Part shown: positions 39,601 through 51,165 of the stretch, piece after piece
Numbering within the stretch: the stretch's first letter is position 1
Layout: each line of letters starts with the position of its first letter
Origin: Vanilla planifolia
Lineage: Eukaryota > Streptophyta > Magnoliopsida > Asparagales > Orchidaceae
Length of the DNA: 64,000 bases
Direction: 5' to 3'
Assembly: GCA_023846275.1 (NCBI GenBank)
Contig: CM043875.1
Span: 4,027,569 to 4,091,568, forward strand
Position numbers and translations under genes: made by a program
Notes under the pieces: generated by a model
Database searches by the model: none
What the model was told of the DNA's origin: nothing
The model's input: the letters and a program-made list of their open reading frames with translations, nothing else

Positions 39601-41121
39601 TCATAATTACCAATTTACCTACCCAAATCCAAGACATAAACACCTTGACCACTTATTCTTTCATAATGCTTCCTACAATGTCTTATGATTATATATTTAA
39701 ATTATAAAAATTTGTTTTATTTCTTTAGTCACTACTATGCATTATACTTATATAATTTCCTAATCATACAATACAATTAGTAATGCTTCAAAACATATTT
39801 ACTACTATACAACCAATCATACAATATGATCACCTTTTGCAATGTATTGGCGATGATATATAATGCAGGTTGAGTATTAAAGTATTATGCTATGAATGCA
39901 TAAGTAGGTAAAGAATACATGTGTTGAGCTACTAAGGAAGTAATAACCTCTAAAGGGGCTAAAGCAAGACCCGATTGAAAATGAAGTGAATTATTTATTG
40001 TGTCATGAAGACCCTTATTCCAACATTCTAATAGTATCAATTCCTACCAACTTTACATACATTGTCCAATATGATTAGGATCATCATATACCATGATTAG
40101 TTCATTAGGGAATGGTCCAATCTTCTTATTCTAACCATCTTAAGCTAATTATAAAAGTATGATTTACTTATTATACTTGTACAATACCACTCTTTCACCA
40201 CCTTCTTTAACATGAACATCTCGATTCTCATCTAATTCAACTCTTATATTTCCCAATTTTCTTCTTACAACTTTCTTAACATTAACTAATCACTAAATAT
40301 ATATGAACTTATATAAAATTGATTGGGTAAGACTCGATAAATACAAGAACCCACACCTTAATTTAGCTATGTTTCTTTCTTTTTGTTAAACTAGTTTCCT
40401 ACTACTCCTCTCCTTTTCCTTATTGATTCAAAACCCTTTTTTTGAAAAATGGGACTGCGTGTGAATCCCATTTGAGAGGGGTGTATTGTAGATTTTAAAA
40501 TATTTTTTTTTCTAATTTTTAGTTGTATGTATTTTTCAAATATTTCTTATAAAAATAATTTTACTTTTATAAAAAATATTGATATTCAAATTTATATATA
40601 TAACTTTTTAATTTTTATGATTAAGAAAAGTAAAAACAAAAGTTAGAAAAGTAAGCCAAAACTTTTAGATAGTTCAATTCAAACTATAACTTATGTCCAG
40701 CCCAACTGAGGTCGAAGAAAACATCATTACTAAAAAAATTTAAAATTTTGCCTTACAATTTACATCCAATATACTTAAAGTTTTTTCTTATAATTTATCT
40801 CTAACTTATTAGTTTTTGTGTGTTCAACTATAATCACATGATTCATAATGTATTATGCATAACAAAATTTTGAGTTATTATAGCATACTCCTTAAGATAA
40901 AATGAATAAAATAATATTTTAATAAAAATGATAATATATTTTAAAATTTTGATTTTATTTTATTAAAATACTAATAATTATAATCATATTAACTTAAATT
41001 CAAAATTTATAATATATTTTATAGAACAACTCAACATATAATAGTCAACCTAACATATAATATGCTATTAAGAATTTGTTTAGAAAATTAGAAATTATAT
41101 TTTAAATCTAATAACCATAAA

Positions 41122-41128
41122 AATGTGT

Positions 41129-41205
<77 letters not shown>
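41122..41205. repeat. (TA)n microsatellite, about 84 bp
   Basis: An uninterrupted alternation of T and A about 42 units long. Such tracts are highly variable in length and can extrude cruciforms. Confidence 0.95.
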
Positions 41206-41210
<5 letters not shown>

Positions 41211-43299
41211 TTATAAAGCTATTTATTTAGTAATTTATTTGTACCTATGATATTTATAAAAAATCAAGAGAAAAAGAAATTTAAAAATGATATTCTCATC
41301 TAAGATTCAAGTAAATCTAATAACTATGATATAGATATAATATCCAATTAATACAAATCATATTTATAATTGAAATATTTTTACATGTCATTTTATTTGA
41401 GAATTCTAATATGAAATATTGTTTTTTTAAAAAAAATTGCTCAATATTTTATTGGCATGAAATTTATTTTAGTGACATCTTTATTTATATGGTTTAGAAT
41501 GGTAATGGATGCACATACATAGTATAATGATATAAAAATAGAATTTGATTATAAAAGAAAAAGAATAACATGTTATTTTTGTTTTATGGTAAGGTAAATG
41601 AAATAAGCTAAAAACTTGTGGAATTATGATAATGAAATGGGTTTTCCTTAATACTTTATCCTTGACTTATATGGATATCATTAGATAATCACTGATACAC
41701 TTTACAAGATGGTTAAGGTATACATTTGGAGTCCATAGTTGATTATACATTTGTGCATGATTATAATATGATCTTATTGAATAGTTAGTAGTATTTTGTG
41801 CATGATTATTAGGTATAAGTATGGGGTTATACCTTTATAGATGATTTAGATAGTCACTAGTACTATGTGTAGAGTGAATAAGTACAAGTCTAGATGTCAT
41901 ATCCTTAGGCATATTTGTTGACTTATTTATGCTTACAAATAAAGGTCATTTAATTGTGTATATGAATATTATTAGATAGTAAGAACAATGATAAAAAAAA
42001 ATAAGGTTGTAGAGGAATAAAATAAGAAAATTTTGGAACAATTTAATAAAAATAAAAAAAGCATTATTACAAACATTTCTAGTTATTATATCATGAATTG
42101 GTGTCATCTTATGCCTAGGTTAGTAACCTTATTTTTGTTTTTTATGTTATTATATTTTATTATCATATAGATTTATCTAATTATCTCTATAAAATATAAT
42201 TAGTATTTTAATCATAGATCATACTTTATTATACATAAAGATAAAGATTATGATGAGATGAATGATGATCATACTTATTAGTTGGTTTAATGGGTAAAGT
42301 TTGATTGTGAAAGTTATTTACTATGTTAATTGATGACATTATTTATATTTGAATAATAATTTTATATTAATTATTTATGCTTTGTATCATGTGTAAATAA
42401 TATGATTTATCTATTATAGAAATTTTTTATATTCATATTCTAAGTTAAATGTTTTAAATAATATTAGTTTTTATGATTTGAGTTTTAGCAAGATTTAAAT
42501 TTTGTCTCATCATCAGGTCTTTAGCTAAAGAATATATGTGTTTTTAGATTTTTTTTTTACTTATGTTTAATATTTGATTATTAATATATCATGTTATTTG
42601 ACTAGGTGGAACCTTGACACTACAACATTAACCAACTTTGTATTATTTTACATTAAGTTATGTAGCATTATTTACCAAGTTGTGATAGTTGGTTTAGCTT
42701 AGTTTTGCTTGAATACTATATAAAATAGAGATTCATATCATGGAAATCCAAAAGGAACAATAAAGGATGATAAATAAGTAGTATTGCACTTTAATTTTTT
42801 TTATTATTGTCATAGATATCATGTATTAGGAATTCGAGTACTTAGGTTGTAGTAATATCAATATGTTAATAAGTTGGCATGAGACATTTTATAATTTTAG
42901 TCACTTTATTTTTATTGTAAGAAAATATTGTTTAAGTAGTATTAAATTTAATGGGCTTATTTTATATGGTGAAAATTGGCTTTTTTCCTTCAACTAAAAA
43001 TCTAAATTAAATGTGTTATTTTTTTAAAATGAAATGGGTGATAGTTTTTCAATTCAAAGAAGTTTTTAATAAAAGTGAAACTTAAAATACAAGATTTTCT
43101 TATAAAAAAATAGTTTTAAAAATAAAATGATATTTTATTTTATATTTATTTTAAATTTAAAGCGATGACACCAAAAGATGAGTGAGACATTGACTAAAGA
43201 GACAAGATAGATCAATGAAAAAAGATAAGCGATGCTAATAAGAGAGGATGTTTCAAAATCTAACTTTAATATATAAGCATATTGACTCTTTTGAGCTAA

Positions 43300-43604
43300 T
43301 GTATATTAGCCAAAATGAGTTTTATTCGAAAAAACATTTCAATATCTTAAGATCATAATCTTATTCATTCTTATACTCCTTCCCTTATAACTCTGCCAAG
43401 AGCTACTCCTTACAACAATTATGATTCTACCATTAGGATATCAAATAATGATAAATCATTAACCTTTTTTTTAACCATCATATGCCCACAAATGTTCACT
43501 TAATTAACCCTTGAATTATATTATAAGAAGTAACATTTCGACATTAAAATATCATGAAAGAACTATATTATGTCAATGTTTTATCTTTTTTTTAGCTATA
43601 TAAG

Positions 43605-43646
<42 letters not shown>

Positions 43647-43720
43647 GAGTCATTTATTATCTAATGATTTTACTATTGAGATATCGTCCAATTATCACTT
43701 ATTTCTCTCTTCAACCTCAG
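43300..43720 (+). repeat. diverged copy of a dispersed repeat
   Basis: Shares the ordered words CATTTCAATATCTTAAGATC, ATCATAATC, TTATTATCTAAT and TTTCTCTCTT with the copies at 54302 and 54653. It is interrupted by a TA microsatellite. Boundaries are approximate. Confidence 0.4.
43607..43643. repeat. (TA)n microsatellite
   Basis: About 18 perfect TA units inside an AT-rich repeat copy. Confidence 0.9.
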
Positions 43721-46404
43721 ACATCATAAGACATTAAAAAGGTAAGAGGTTGATAAGAGAAATGTCAAAGGTAGGTAAGAGAAGTGGTAAGCAATAGAGG
43801 TGAGTGTTGTGACAAGAGAGATAATCTAAGAGTAAGATAGAGAAGCCAAAGAGAAAGACAACAGAAAAGTGAGGTAAGAGAAGTCGAGAGAGAGACAATT
43901 GGTAAGGGGAGTAAAAGACAAGGAGATTACTAATCCAAGGAGGTTAGGGTAGGAAAATATTATTTTAAGTAGGGTTAACATGTGGGATGGGGTTCAAATA
44001 AGTAGGTTAGATAATTTTATATTTAAAATATTTGGTGATATAACATGACATAACTTTATTCCCATAACAAATGACCCATTATTCTTCAAGTTATTGAACT
44101 TATTATTATTATTATTATATCAGTATGACAAAACAAAAACTTATCTCTTTAAAAATATAATAATAATGCTCTTATCTTAAAGAATTTTTAAAATCACAAG
44201 GTCAATCAAAATATCATGATTTTAGTTTGTTTTGAAGATTGAAATGTAAAATATAAATACAATATGAGTCTCAATGAGTTTAAAGTGTATAATGATTTTT
44301 AGTAAATTATAATTATAATATGATATTAAAAATAAAATTATTGCATAAAAACATAATTCTTTTTTGAAATATAAGTAGAATATAAATACAATCTTTATAT
44401 AAAATGATTAATTAAAATTTTATAAAATTTGAGTGAATGTTAATATACATTATCTATAATCTCATATGAGAATATAACATTCAAATAGAACTATATCCAA
44501 ACAAAATTTTAGAAAGCTCAAAATTAAAGATCCAATCTCTTAATTATATGAACCACAAGACTCCATTTTGATACAAAGTTCAAACTAAGCTTTTAGGATA
44601 GTGCTTTTTGAATCTTTATTAGGAGTTTTCTTGATTAAATTTCAAAACATGTCGTTTAATTTAAAAACCAAAAAATAAATAACATAAAAACACGATACAA
44701 TTTATTCTTCTAAAATGATATATAAATGATTTTACCTTATTCATTTGTTAAAATGTTAAACACTATTTTATTTATTTTATAATACGAATAATTTATTAGG
44801 TATCTATTGAAAACGAATTTACAATACAAAATTTTTCAATAACTCATTTGTAAGCCTATTTTTATTAATTGGTTGAATGTTTAACAACAATTATATCCAT
44901 ATTACTTAAATTATTTGTAATAAAAAGATTAAAGCATTGTTTGACAATAGCCACACAAGCTAATATCTAAAATAAATACATTAATTCCTTTTTTTTTAGA
45001 TGTACTTGCAACTTTAATAGCAATTTTTTTTTTATATTTTTCAGTTTAGATGACTGCATTAAGCTTTGATGGAAAGAATTTTGCTATGGAATTTAGCAAA
45101 TTCAATAAAATTCTTTTCTAAAAAATTTAAGAAATTCGTGAGCCAAAAGAATATTTTTGAATGCAAACTAATTCTTTAAATGGGATGATTAAGCTCAATG
45201 ACTAGTCTTAGGTTTTTTTGTTTGAAAAAGAATTAACAAATAAAAAAATTTATTTGAATAAAATAATATTTTAGTATAATATATTTGATGTGTTTTATGA
45301 TTTAAAAAATAAGAAAAATAAATTTGTTCTCAATACACAAACAAATAAAAGCTGTGAATGTTTCAATGTTTTGACAGTTGCATTGGAAGCAATTCTTCAC
45401 AAAGGATACCATTTTGTTTGATACATCATTTTCAAACTTAGTTGTTTTGTTTAAAAAAAAAAGTGTTTTTTCATAGTGTTACTAAGCATTTGACTAATTA
45501 TATTTTAAAAAACACTTATTTAATAAAAATTGAAAAAAAATAAAGGTAATTTTGTATTTCTAAAATGATATTTAAAAAAATTAATCTTTTTTACAAAAAT
45601 ATTTTAAACATGGAAAAGAACAAAAGGAAATTTTTTATTTTTAAAATAATATTAAAAAATTGATGTTCATCTTTTACCAAAAAAAGCTAATCACTAATTT
45701 AGTCATTTTGGTATACCGTTTATATTAATAGCTTATTGGCTTATGCTTTCTAAACACATCATGAGTTTTAAAAAGAATTAAAAAAAATCCTAATATATTA
45801 TTTCAAATCTATAATTCTTATACTTCTAATCAATTCTAACTTACAAAACATTAAGAGAATATTTTTATTTATTTATTTTATTTCAAATTTCACTTTACAA
45901 GCTACAATTTGTCAAAAATGAATGCATTTTAACCACACGCTCTTTCTATTATTATACATCTATAATTACAACATTTTTATCTCTTTCTAATTCATAAAAA
46001 ATTAAATGACAATTTTGTTTTCACTATATGTTTTATTTTAAATATCATTTTACAATCATAATATGTCAAACATCATTGCATTTTAATTCTAAATCCTAAC
46101 TTCACCAATCACATGCGTTCTAACCTTAACCTTCTTATACTCCAATTGTAATTATTAAAACAAGACAGACCTTCAAAAGTTCCAAATGGATAGGCAATCT
46201 TTGAAATAAGAAAATATTAATTAAAATTACATCCAAAATATTTGAAAAAAAGACGACTTTACAATGAAGTTAGGTTAAAAACATTAATTTAAGTTTTAAA
46301 AAAATCTGCTTTATCACTTAAAAAAAGAAACGAGAATTTCATATGTTGACAAGAGATAAAATGATTTTTTTGGGAGGCATATCATTTTTTTTCATTTAAA
46401 TACA

Positions 46405-46436
<32 letters not shown>
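46405..46436. repeat. (TTA)n microsatellite downstream of the IQD gene
   Basis: About ten ATT/TTA units, some 165 bases beyond the IQD stop codon on the minus strand. It may fall in or near the 3' UTR. Confidence 0.9.
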
Positions 46437-46437
<1 letters not shown>

Positions 46438-46601
46438 CTTTTATCTCAAAATTTTAAAAAGTAAGCAAAGGAAGATGATGGTTCCCAATACTACATTTTC
46501 CAAACACTATATTGAACACTTGCCATTAGACTTGTATCATACAAAATAACATAAGCTCCACGTACGTACCTGTAGGGTTTTAAGGACTGAAAGCCGTTGA
46601 C

Positions 46602-49600
46602 CTATGAACCTTGTTGCGCTGTTGATGTCCTCGGTAAGTAATGTCTCTTCTTCACCTTCTTCCCCATATCATATAAATCTGGGGTGGCTTTAGGAGAAAC
46701 GCTTTTGGCCCTGGCTGATTCGGTTGCTTGCATGTAGCTGGGAAGGGGCCTTGGTTCATCACTATCATCAGGTGTGACCAATCCACTGGAAAGTCGTCTC
46801 TTAGCTTTCCTGGACTCGTCTAACAAATGGTCTGTGCTGTTTCTTCCTTCAGAATCAGAATCTAAGCGGGTTGACAGATCTCCACCAGGTTGTTTTGGTT
46901 GCTGCTTTTCCTTAGAATCTTCTGTGATTCGTCTGACATTTGTTGAAATTTGAACAGATTTGTTGATTACTGGAATTCCATTTATTTTGGGTTGCATTTC
47001 ATCTTGTACCTGCGATGCTCTCTCCTCCAGCTTTGCCACTCGTGGCGAATTGGGTTTATCTAATCCACATTGAAGAGCATTTTCCCACTCCCAAGTTGTT
47101 ACCATCCTCTCTGTTCTATGACTAAAGCAGAAAACCTCAAGAGACTCACCATTGTTGCTGTAGTTATATTTCTCCATACTACCGATTTCAAACACGATTT
47201 CTCCATCGTCGAAATCCAATGAAGTCGGGGAATCGAGCGTGGAAGTGACTGAGATTTCCGTGCCACACTCTGAAGCTGTAACATGAGCAATCAAAGCATT
47301 TGTCATAATGGAATGCGGCATTTTAAACTAAGTTTCATGAAGCACAGTAAATGAAGAATAACAACCATCTCGATTTGATACGACCGTGTCATTCTGATGA
47401 GATGAGCTGACGAGATTTGAGCCTGCAGAGGTCGTCTTCCTAAATTCTGAGTGAGCAGCAAGAAATTGCTGCTCTCCGATGCCAGGTGAGGCTATGGACG
47501 TCCATCTCTCCAACCATCTCCAAATTGGATCGGATGGGCATGCATCACACCTTATGTTGATGCGTCTGCTTCTTGGTGTGGAGTTCAAAAGCTTAAAAAG
47601 AATTCAAATACATGACTTTCCCAGAAAGTTCAAAGAGTAATAAAAAAAGGAATCAATAAGGTAATAAGTTGAGAATCTTAACAAATTGATACCTTTCGAG
47701 CAAATCCATTTGAAATTAGCTTCATTCTCGAAAAATGTTTGCTATTGCAACTGTAATCTTTCTTCTGGAAGATTAAGAAAGGAAGATTGTGAAATTCTAA
47801 TCCTTTATAAAACTAGCCTATGAATTGCGTTATTGACAGAAGAAGGTCCTTCTGCGTGGGATACACCTTTTCTTACCATATAAACCTTCCCATCTTCAAG
47901 AGAACGAAGTTGACCAGTAAACTGATTTGCAAGACGGGTCTTAACAATTGCTTGCACTTTAGAAATGGCTTGGATACAACGCAGCGAACCAATTGCCTGT
48001 CTCCTTACCAGGTTTCCTCGTAAAATTGCTTGCAATTTTATAACACACTTTATTTTCTGAAGGCTCCTTAAGACCTTGAAGAAAATTCTCAAGTCAAACA
48101 AAAATATATGGAAATTTAACTCAGTTGCAGTAACAAACCAGGAATCCTCTAATAGCAGTCTGGATGAAGACAGCAGCTGATTCTTGGATAGCAGCAGCTT
48201 TTGCAGCAGTGTCTGGGTTTATTACCACCGAAGCTTTTAGTGTTGTTTCTCCTCGTGGTTCTTCTTTAGGGATTTTTCCAAGAAGAGATAGATTCTGTGA
48301 CGAATTAAAGCTGCTTGTCACTGTTTGTGAACTTTCTTTGAAGTAGACAGCAGCATTCGTTTCAGAGGCTGCATTGCTTCTCAGCACCCGTGACCAAGTT
48401 AATCTCTTCCGACAACACCTGAACTTAGCTGATGAAGATTTGCTCTGAAAAATATTATATGAAAAATAGAAAATCACTCTACATTATCTGAAGGAGATGA
48501 ACTATGGGATAAAAACTGAATAATATATACCCAATATTTGAAATTCTGCTTCCAAAGGATCAGTAGTTGGTGAAGTTTCCCGTGCAAAAATCTGTTTGTG
48601 ATGTTACCCACACAACAGAAGATCACATGAATAATGAATACGTATTCTGTTGATGGATTGATGTATGATCATTTAATGATATATTAGACCCAACAATGTA
48701 TTGTGGTGTGCAATCTCTTAAGGACGTAATTTCCTTAGGGCTGTCATTTGTTAAGCGTAACTGCATTGCACATATGGGCATTCTTGAACACTTGAAGTTC
48801 ATGTTTATATACATTTATAATATGAACACTTAAACTCACAAGAGTGAGAGCCTATTGCATGCATGTAGAAATATGATTAATTCATATTAAATATTGGCAA
48901 AGATTTAAAAACTTTAATATACAATTACATCACCTTATCCATAGGCATAAGTTTTTTTCTTAAAATTAAAGGATGTGTACCCAATATTTATGAACTAACA
49001 TAAGACATATTCACTTAATAAGTAGTATCATAATTATGTTTGATATTAATTAAATAGTTCATAAATTTTTTATTTACTATGGGTATTTTAAGATTTTTAA
49101 TATAGCCGAGTTCAAGAGCTTTAAGTGATACACTTTGTGCCTTAATATGATTAAGTAGTTCCTAGTATATTAATTGATAGCATTAAAAATTTTATCAAGC
49201 TACATAGAGATGATTTGTGCACTAAAAATGGATTTGGATCTATTATTTATGATATAAAAGGGTTCTTTGTAGAGAACAAATGATAGAAAAAAAAAACTCT
49301 TACACTTGTATTCCAAGTATATTATGAAGAAAAAAAATGATAAGTAAAATAAAAATAAAAATGAATTATAGAAATAAATTGTCAGAATTGCAACGAAAAA
49401 AAAAAAACATGTTTTTCATCAAAGCCTAAACATTCAAGGTGACTTTTAATATTAGAGAGCAAAATATGGCTAGAAGCATTCAAGGAGCATGGGTCATTTC
49501 AAATGGTATTATAATAAAAAAGTTGTAAGATTGGTGCTTCCTAAACAATAATCCAAGGCAACAACAACAAAAATTTCAAACAACAAAACAGGTTAGATAG

Positions 49601-51165
49601 AATTTAGCTTGCAAAGAAGTAATCCCACTTATACCTAAGCACCATAAGGAAGATGCAAGTAAAGAATAACTCAAAAGGAAGACTAGATCTATCAAAATAT
49701 TTCTCTAAAAATAGTCACAATTAAGTGGGACCCTCAATAAAGTTTTAGTGCTATTTTCATAATATAATTGTAAAGGTCTTTTCAATTAAGGTCCCACGGA
49801 ATATGATGGAAAGTAAGTGGATATTTATGTTAACAAGTGGTTCTATGATAATATCATTAATAAAAAAAATCACTTTAATTAAATTAAACTATGATATGCT
49901 AGAGGATATGTGAATCTAAGAAAGTGAAAGAGAGACAAATGAAAACCATAGAAAAAGTGAAAAAATATTGTCTAGATAATTTAAACATCTGCACAAGTGA
50001 TAAGGACTCTCTAAAGATAACAAGACTATGCACTACGGTAGAGTCGTGGAGGATGATAATAAGATGACGAAGTTCATTTTTGATGTATGAGACAATAGCA
50101 TCCCTAAAACAACGGAACCTAGAGAGGACAATGTCCCCAAAGAAAAGAGAGGAAGAATCCAATACCCAAAAGGTAGTCACCTAGCCAATTTGGGTTTCTG
50201 GACTTTGAATGAATCTCTACTACAACTAATTTGTAAAAATGAAAAACCTCTGCAATCCGAAATCCTGAAGGCAAGGTTGAATAAGGCGCAAAGTTCTTCC
50301 ATGCTCCTTAACAAGATATTCCAAAAATTAAAAATTACCAAACAGTAAGTTAAACAGGAATTTCGAATTCTTCTACTTGCTTGAGGTTAGTATGCATATC
50401 AATTATCAACCTTCGACTCCATTATGTATCACAATTTTTTATGTGAGCATAAACTTCAAATCAAATGAGAAATAAAAAAATCGTCAACAACTCTTCTAGA
50501 ATTCCCCAGTAGCACCAAAGAAGAAACAGAGAAAGACCAACCGCATCCAAAATTAAAAGTAGCATACCACGCAATGCACCACGCAGTTTACGCCAAAAAA
50601 CAAGGATGAGAAAAGAAAGTGGCATACTCATGGTTAGGACCACATGTAAAATAATTCCAACAACTGAAGGTTTCAAAAAATAGGCAGCATCACCAAAAAG
50701 TTGCTTGCTCTTAGAGGATTTAAAGTTTTGCTTTTCTTTTTCTTTACAAATGAAATCACAAAACCAGCGAATCTCACAGAAAGACACTCCCGCTAATTAA
50801 ACTATAGAGATTACAATAAACCAGCTCATCGCTCCAGTTGTCTCTTATGAACCACGACAATGGGGCAGTGATAGATCAAACTTAAGAGCACCTAACTCAG
50901 CGTATCCAGTAAATCGAAGCATTACGCACCACACTCGCTTCGGAGGAAACGCACCAAGACACAAAGAAATCGATATCTAGCGATCTCAAACACAAGCACA
51001 CCACCGACAATTCTAGTTTTGCAAGAAACCAAATCCATGATAGCCGACGAAGTAAACGGGCCAGCAAAAGAAGAATACCTCCGGCGGGGGTAGTTTGTCG
51101 GCACCGGTGGAACCTCCACAGGCGCAGATCATGATCTGGAAGCACGAGAACGTGTACCTCCCCAT
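46602..51165 (-). pseudogene. IQ67-domain (IQD) gene of the IQD30-32 type, five exons, with an in-frame stop
   Basis: IQD proteins bind calmodulin and act as plant scaffolds at microtubules, membranes or the nucleus. Exons on the minus strand: 51165-51079, 48444-48139, 48074-47838, 47764-47693, 47591-46602, all phase 0. Exon 1 begins MGRYTFSCFQIMICACGG, the usual MGRS-CFKIITCGG start of this subgroup. Exon 2 has the SKSSSAKFRCCRKR block and ends in the first IQ motif (FIQTAIRGFL). Exon 3 holds the other IQ motifs (IKLQAILRGNLVRRQA, IQAISKVQAIVKTRLA). Exon 5 has WRWLERW, SVTSTLDSP and a DUF4005 end (LPSYMQATESARAKS, KKRHYLP). Full length would be 563 codons. A TAG at 47330-47328 (codon 322) interrupts exon 5 in frame, and the first IQ motif lacks about three residues at the conserved intron. 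It is either a decaying gene or hides an 84-base intron ending at that TAG. Confidence 0.8.
48445..51078 (-). other. IQD intron 1 (2.6 kb)
   Basis: It starts GTATTC after the 29th codon and ends TATTTTTCAG before exon 2. It is AT-rich. It contains a 108-codon same-strand hydrophobic frame at 50787-50461 that resembles nothing I know and is probably chance. No transposon was recognised. Confidence 0.75.

Larger units (their letters stand above)
33394..46601. other. 13-kb AT-rich gene-free interval
   Basis: Between the convergent CAT9 and IQD genes there is no frame with family resemblance. The region is strongly AT-rich. It includes diverged direct repeats (a module near 37500-37640 and again near 38870-39020; another near 37950-38150 and again near 40040-40150). 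It also holds microsatellites at 39499-39519, 41122-41205, 43607-43643 and 46405-46436, and degenerate subrepeats near 41680-41900. It is probably a graveyard of old elements. Confidence 0.6.

Noticed and set aside
48532..48594. Possible extra IQD exon between exons 1 and 2 (reading ETSPTTDPLEAEFQIL)
   Set aside because: Its donor would be phase 1 while exon 2 needs phase 0, whereas exon 1 (ending at 51079) joins exon 2 directly in frame and matches the family.
50461..50787. 108-codon hydrophobic minus-strand frame
   Set aside because: It falls wholly inside IQD intron 1, has no recognisable relatives, and AT-rich DNA readily gives Phe/Leu/Ile-rich frames.
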